Source of the DNA: Bradyrhizobium huanghuaihaiense
GTDB taxonomy: Bacteria; Pseudomonadota; Alphaproteobacteria; Rhizobiales; Xanthobacteraceae
Direction: 5' to 3'
NCBI RefSeq assembly: GCF_007830635.1
Contig: NZ_VLLA01000039.1
Coordinates: 1 to 49,202, forward strand
DNA: 49,202 nt
The position numbers were made by a program, and so were the translations under genes. Below are positions 47,988 through 49,202 of the stretch, in pieces. Within the stretch, counting starts at the first letter, position 1; the number at the start of each line of letters is the position of its first letter. The notes under the pieces are model-generated. The model was not told where the DNA came from. It searched no databases and saw only the letters and a program-made list of their open reading frames with translations.

Positions 47988-48641
47988 ATGTCTGACGCCT
48001 CGTCGCCCGCGACCGCTACTGCTCCCGATATGCTCGAACTCGCCGCGCTGCTGTGCTCGCGGGTCTGCCACGATCTCATCAGCCCGGTCGGCGCCATCGT
48101 CAACGGGCTCGAAGTGCTCGACGACGATCCCAAGCCGGAAGACCGCGAGTTCGCGCTCGACCTGATTCGCAAGAGCGCCAAGACCGCCTCCGCCCGCCTC
48201 CAGTTCTGCCGTCTCGCCTTCGGTGCCGCCGGCTCGTCCGGCGCCCAGATCGACCTCGGCGATGCCCAGACCATGGCGAAGGGCCACATCGAGGACGGCA
48301 AGTGCTCGATCACCTGGAATCTGCCACGGCTCCTGCTGCCAAAGAATCGCGTCAAGCTGCTGCTCAACATGCTGGTCGTTTCCCAGCATACGATCCCGCG
48401 TGGCGGCATGCTGACGGTCGATCCGATCGGCGAGGGCGAGACGATGAGCTTCCGCATCACCGCGACCGGTCACAATGCGCGCCTGCCGCAGAACATCTCC
48501 GAGCTCCTGAGCGGCGAACGGGGACCTGCCGCGGATGCGCACGCGATCCAGCCTTATTATACGCGGCTGCTCGCGCAGGCCTGCGGGCTCACCGTGACGC
48601 TCAAGCCCGAGGGCGAAGCCATCATCGTTACCGCTTCGTAA
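47988..48641 (+). CDS. Histidine phosphotransferase ChpT
   Basis: A 217-residue protein starting at ATG 47988, with CCAGGA upstream. The helix with ALLCSRVCHDLISPVGAIVNGLEVL carries the phosphorylated His within HDLISP, the ChpT signature; the rest is a degenerate ATPase-like domain (NRVKLLLNMLVVS, AQACGLTVTLKPEGEAI). ChpT relays phosphate from CckA to CtrA and CpdR, controlling the cell cycle. It is placed directly before cheA, an order I have seen in related genomes. Confidence 0.92.
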   Translation: MSDASSPATATAPDMLELAALLCSRVCHDLISPVGAIVNGLEVLDDDPKPEDREFALDLIRKSAKTASARLQFCRLAFGAAGSSGAQIDLGDAQTMAKGHIEDGKCSITWNLPRLLLPKNRVKLLLNMLVVSQHTIPRGGMLTVDPIGEGETMSFRITATGHNARLPQNISELLSGERGPAADAHAIQPYYTRLLAQACGLTVTLKPEGEAIIVTAS

Positions 48642-48682
48642 ACGCGCGGACCGCGCGCTCAGAGGTTAATCGGATCTTTACG

Positions 48683-48709
48683 AGGCGCTTCGGCTTGTCC
48701 GGAGCGCCT
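48683..48709 (+). terminator. Probable terminator of chpT
   Basis: Stem AGGCGCT/AGCGCCT with inner CGG/CCG pairs, followed by a T-rich stretch (TATCTCTTTGTT). It lies about 40 bases after the chpT stop and separates it from cheA. Confidence 0.5.
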
Positions 48710-48840
48710 TATCTCTTTGTTGGTTCCGTTCTTTTCCACATACTCAACCATTATTAAACGCTTTGCGGTGAAGCTGGCCCCATTCGGAAAATGGCGCATC
48801 ACGCCTCGTGCGCGCCCTCCCTGTATGAAGGCCTGTTTTC

Positions 48841-49202
48841 ATGGATGATCTGTTGCGGGAGTTTTTGACGGAGACCAGCGAGAGCCTGGACACCGTCGAC
48901 AATCAGCTGGTGAAGTTCGAGCAGGAGCCGAACAACGCCAAGATCCTGGATAACATCTTCCGCCTGGTCCACACCATCAAGGGCACGTGCGGCTTCCTCG
49001 GGCTGCCGCGGCTCGAAGCGCTGGCGCATGCCGGCGAGACGCTGATGGGCAAATTCCGCGACGGCATGCCGGTGACCGCCGAGGCGGTGACGGTGATCCT
49101 GTCCTCGATCGACCGCATCAAGGAGATTCTGGCCGGGCTCGAGGCGACCGAAGCCGAGCCCGAAGGCACCGACCGCGACCTCATCGACAAGCTGGAAGCG
49201 AT
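48841..49202 (+). CDS. Chemotaxis histidine kinase CheA, N-terminal part
   Basis: The first 120 codons, cut by the window edge. It starts MDDLLREFLTETSESLDTVD and contains the Hpt (P1) domain with the phosphorylated His in RLVHTIKGTCGFLG, followed by the conserved RLEALAHAGETLM helix. CheA takes signals from chemoreceptors and passes phosphate to CheY and CheB. The kinase, dimerisation and CheW-binding domains would follow outside the window. Confidence 0.93.
   Translation, partial: MDDLLREFLTETSESLDTVDNQLVKFEQEPNNAKILDNIFRLVHTIKGTCGFLGLPRLEALAHAGETLMGKFRDGMPVTAEAVTVILSSIDRIKEILAGLEATEAEPEGTDRDLIDKLEA

Overview
The window looks like the chromosome of a high-GC nodulating alphaproteobacterium, most likely Bradyrhizobium. 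The right flank carries typical core genes of that group: an EipA/DUF1134 protein, CysQ, the CtrA-pathway phosphotransferase ChpT and the start of CheA. A type III effector gene preceded by a match to the TtsI-binding tts box adds to this. The genus is inferred from gene content and style; no database search was run.

About 1-44100 is a prophage or prophage-derived island of myovirus type. It abuts the 3' end of a tRNA-Val(CAC) gene at 44101-44175 and has four iterated 10-11 bp repeats just inside that boundary. The left end lies outside the window or behind a truncated IS630-family element at 1-345. I see no integrase, excisionase or recognisable CI-type repressor, so they may lie further left or be lost.

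Layout. 373-4259, minus strand: tightly packed small early genes (winged-helix protein, small unknowns, membrane protein, HNH nuclease, lytic transglycosylase). 4260-4770: an AT-rich divergent control region with a 30-bp inverted repeat and repeated ACGGAT-type sites. 4771-5622: an unknown plus-strand gene. 5623-6291: non-coding DNA with two copies of a long structured hairpin and an IS481 remnant. 6292-8722: cargo-like genes (DUF2971, VRR-NUC nuclease, two phage genes). 8669-10320: a minus-strand type III effector gene with its tts box, truncated at an internal repeat. 10728-19589: packaging and head genes of lambda type (HNH, dNMP kinase, small and large terminase, gpW-like, portal, S49 protease with nested scaffold, decoration protein, capsid). 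19591-36557: connector genes and a P2-type contractile tail (V, W/gp25, J, I, fibres, sheath, tube, E/E', tape measure, U, X, D). 36628-38567: lysis cassette (membrane-anchored amidase, i-spanin with embedded o-spanin, small membrane protein). 38564-41764: HTH-metallophosphoesterase and a second set of spike genes. 41765-43934: accessory genes, including a stand-alone DNA-ligase adenylation domain. 44101-49202: chromosomal core.

The most notable feature is a plant-symbiosis type III effector locus lodged between structural-region genes of a phage. This arrangement would let phage transfer move a host-interaction gene. Its C-terminus ends exactly where a repeat unit meets phage DNA, and the facing phage gene is cut at the same junction, so one recombination event appears to have trimmed both. 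Other points worth checking are the structured non-coding block at 5.7-6.0 kb, the inverted repeat at 4.6 kb, and hairpins placed directly before several late-gene start codons.
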